In this document: one piece after another, positions 63,332 to 64,000 of the stretch | How positions within the stretch are numbered: position 1 is the first letter of the stretch | Layout: the number at the start of each line of letters is the position of its first letter | Source of the DNA: UBA6170 sp034429975 | GTDB taxonomy: Bacteria; Chloroflexota; Anaerolineae; Anaerolineales; Anaerolineaceae | NCBI GenBank assembly: GCA_034429975.1 | Contig: DAOUFM010000076.1 | Location: 62,001-126,000, forward strand | Direction of reading: 5' to 3' | Length of the DNA: 64,000 bases | Position numbers and translations under genes: made by a program | Notes under the pieces: generated by a model | Database searches by the model: none | What the model was told of the DNA's origin: nothing | The model's input: the letters and a program-made list of their open reading frames with translations, nothing else

Positions 63332-64000
63332 TTAACGCTCCAACTTTGTTTTACGCTCAATCCAGGTCACAATTCTGGCAGAGAAGAGCGTTAATACCAG
63401 GTACAACAATGCGACCATGAGCCAGGTTTGAACCGGAATAAAATTTGCAGCCATAAATTCTCGTCCACGCCGGGTTATATCTGCAACCGCAACGACACTG
63501 ACCAGTGAAGAATCTTTTAGCAAGGTAATAAATTCATTTCCAACCGGCGGTAGAATTATGCGGATGGCTTGAGGAAGAATAACAAAGCGCATGGCTTGAA
63601 AATAATTCATCCCTAAACTACGGGCTGCTTCCATCTGACCCTTTGAAATACTTTGAATTCCAGCGCGATAGACTTCACTCATGTAGGCTGCATAGCAAAA
63701 TGTCAGCCCAATAATTGCCATTAAGATCGGATTCGCGCGATAATTTGACAAACTTTGGATGGACAGTAACTTTCCGATACCCTGAATTACCGAAGGAAAG
63801 GCAAAATACCAAAACATCAATTGAACCAGCAATGGGATTCCACGCACCAATTCTACATAAATAGTTGCTGCTCCATTAAGGATGCGGTTTTTAGAAATCC
63901 TACCCAAACCAGCCAATAATCCAAATACTAATACCAGAATAAACGAAACAAGCGTGGTGTAAATGGTTACACTGATTCCATCAGAGACAAAAAACAAAAT
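63332..64000 (-). CDS. Polar amino acid ABC transporter permease (partial)
   Basis: At least 221 residues of a HisM/GlnP-type inner-membrane permease; the reading frame continues past the window edge, so the true start is not visible. Five membrane helices and the EAA loop EAARSLGMNYFQAMRFVILPQAIR are clear, as are VELVRGIPLLVQLMFWYF and EFITLLKDSSLVSVVAVADI. It lies one base upstream of the ATP-binding subunit; a substrate-binding protein gene is probably beyond the edge. Confidence 0.93.
   Translation of the reverse strand: MLFFVSDGISVTIYTTLVSFILVLVFGLLAGLGRISKNRILNGAATIYVELVRGIPLLVQLMFWYFAFPSVIQGIGKLLSIQSLSNYRANPILMAIIGLTFCYAAYMSEVYRAGIQSISKGQMEAARSLGMNYFQAMRFVILPQAIRIILPPVGNEFITLLKDSSLVSVVAVADITRRGREFMAANFIPVQTWLMVALLYLVLTLFSARIVTWIERKTKLER

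Overview
The window is low-GC bacterial chromosome with compact, mostly housekeeping gene content. I infer a member of the Chloroflexota, probably class Anaerolineae. The reasons are the many membrane-anchored or exported proteins with Thr/Pro/Ala-rich linkers (TPTPT type), the envelope gene repertoire, the T-box leaders and the σA-type promoters. No rRNA, prophage, insertion sequence or CRISPR array is visible, and no marker gene fixes the species.

Layout. 1-7.5 kb: a partial membrane protein, trmD, two paralogous membrane-anchored TPR proteins, groES-groEL behind a perfect CIRCE operator, a PpiC-type lipoprotein and a membrane-anchored secreted protein. 7.5-13.3 kb (minus strand): a DUF711 protein, a SpoU rRNA methyltransferase, the infC-rpmI-rplT operon (infC starts at ATT) and thrS behind a T-box that directly follows tRNA-Val. 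13.4-17.6 kb: tRNA-Ser, a phosphatase, a TrmA/RlmD-type methyltransferase, then a small accessory patch (DUF7000-like gene, GNAT gene, decayed PIN toxin). 17.7-25.7 kb: envelope and redox genes, namely a CBM9-like lipoprotein, a thioredoxin-TPR protein, two L,D-transpeptidases with an amidase, a flavin reductase with AMMECR1, a DUF4013 protein and two tandem DarA-like c-di-AMP receptor proteins. 25.7-34.9 kb: a large glycosidase-like protein, a giant class A PBP, a degenerate methylase-like protein and a CPBP protease.

35-41.7 kb: a specialised NusG paralogue that overlaps a 1245-residue GAF histidine kinase by one base, a TrpB2-type tryptophan synthase beta chain behind a Trp T-box, and a CxxS thioredoxin-like protein. 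41.8-50.8 kb (minus strand): nusA-rnpM-infB-rbfA-nrnA-truB-ribF plus a two-domain ThyX-like protein, without rimP. 50.9-64 kb: a GH13 glucosidase, an Ldh2-type dehydrogenase, gyrB, membrane proteins, a JAB peptidase, plsY, an MBL hydrolase, a large beta-helix surface protein and the end of a polar amino acid ABC transporter.

Three observations stand out. (1) At least seven genes have a -10 element ending about 6-8 bases before the start codon and no Shine-Dalgarno sequence, several with a good -35 at 16-18 bp; this points to frequent leaderless mRNAs. (2) The ThyX-like protein carries two ThyX repeats that appear to divide the ThyX signature between them. (3) The NusG-paralogue/histidine-kinase pair and the twin DarA genes look like signalling modules worth testing. 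I found no unambiguous new defence or mobile system.
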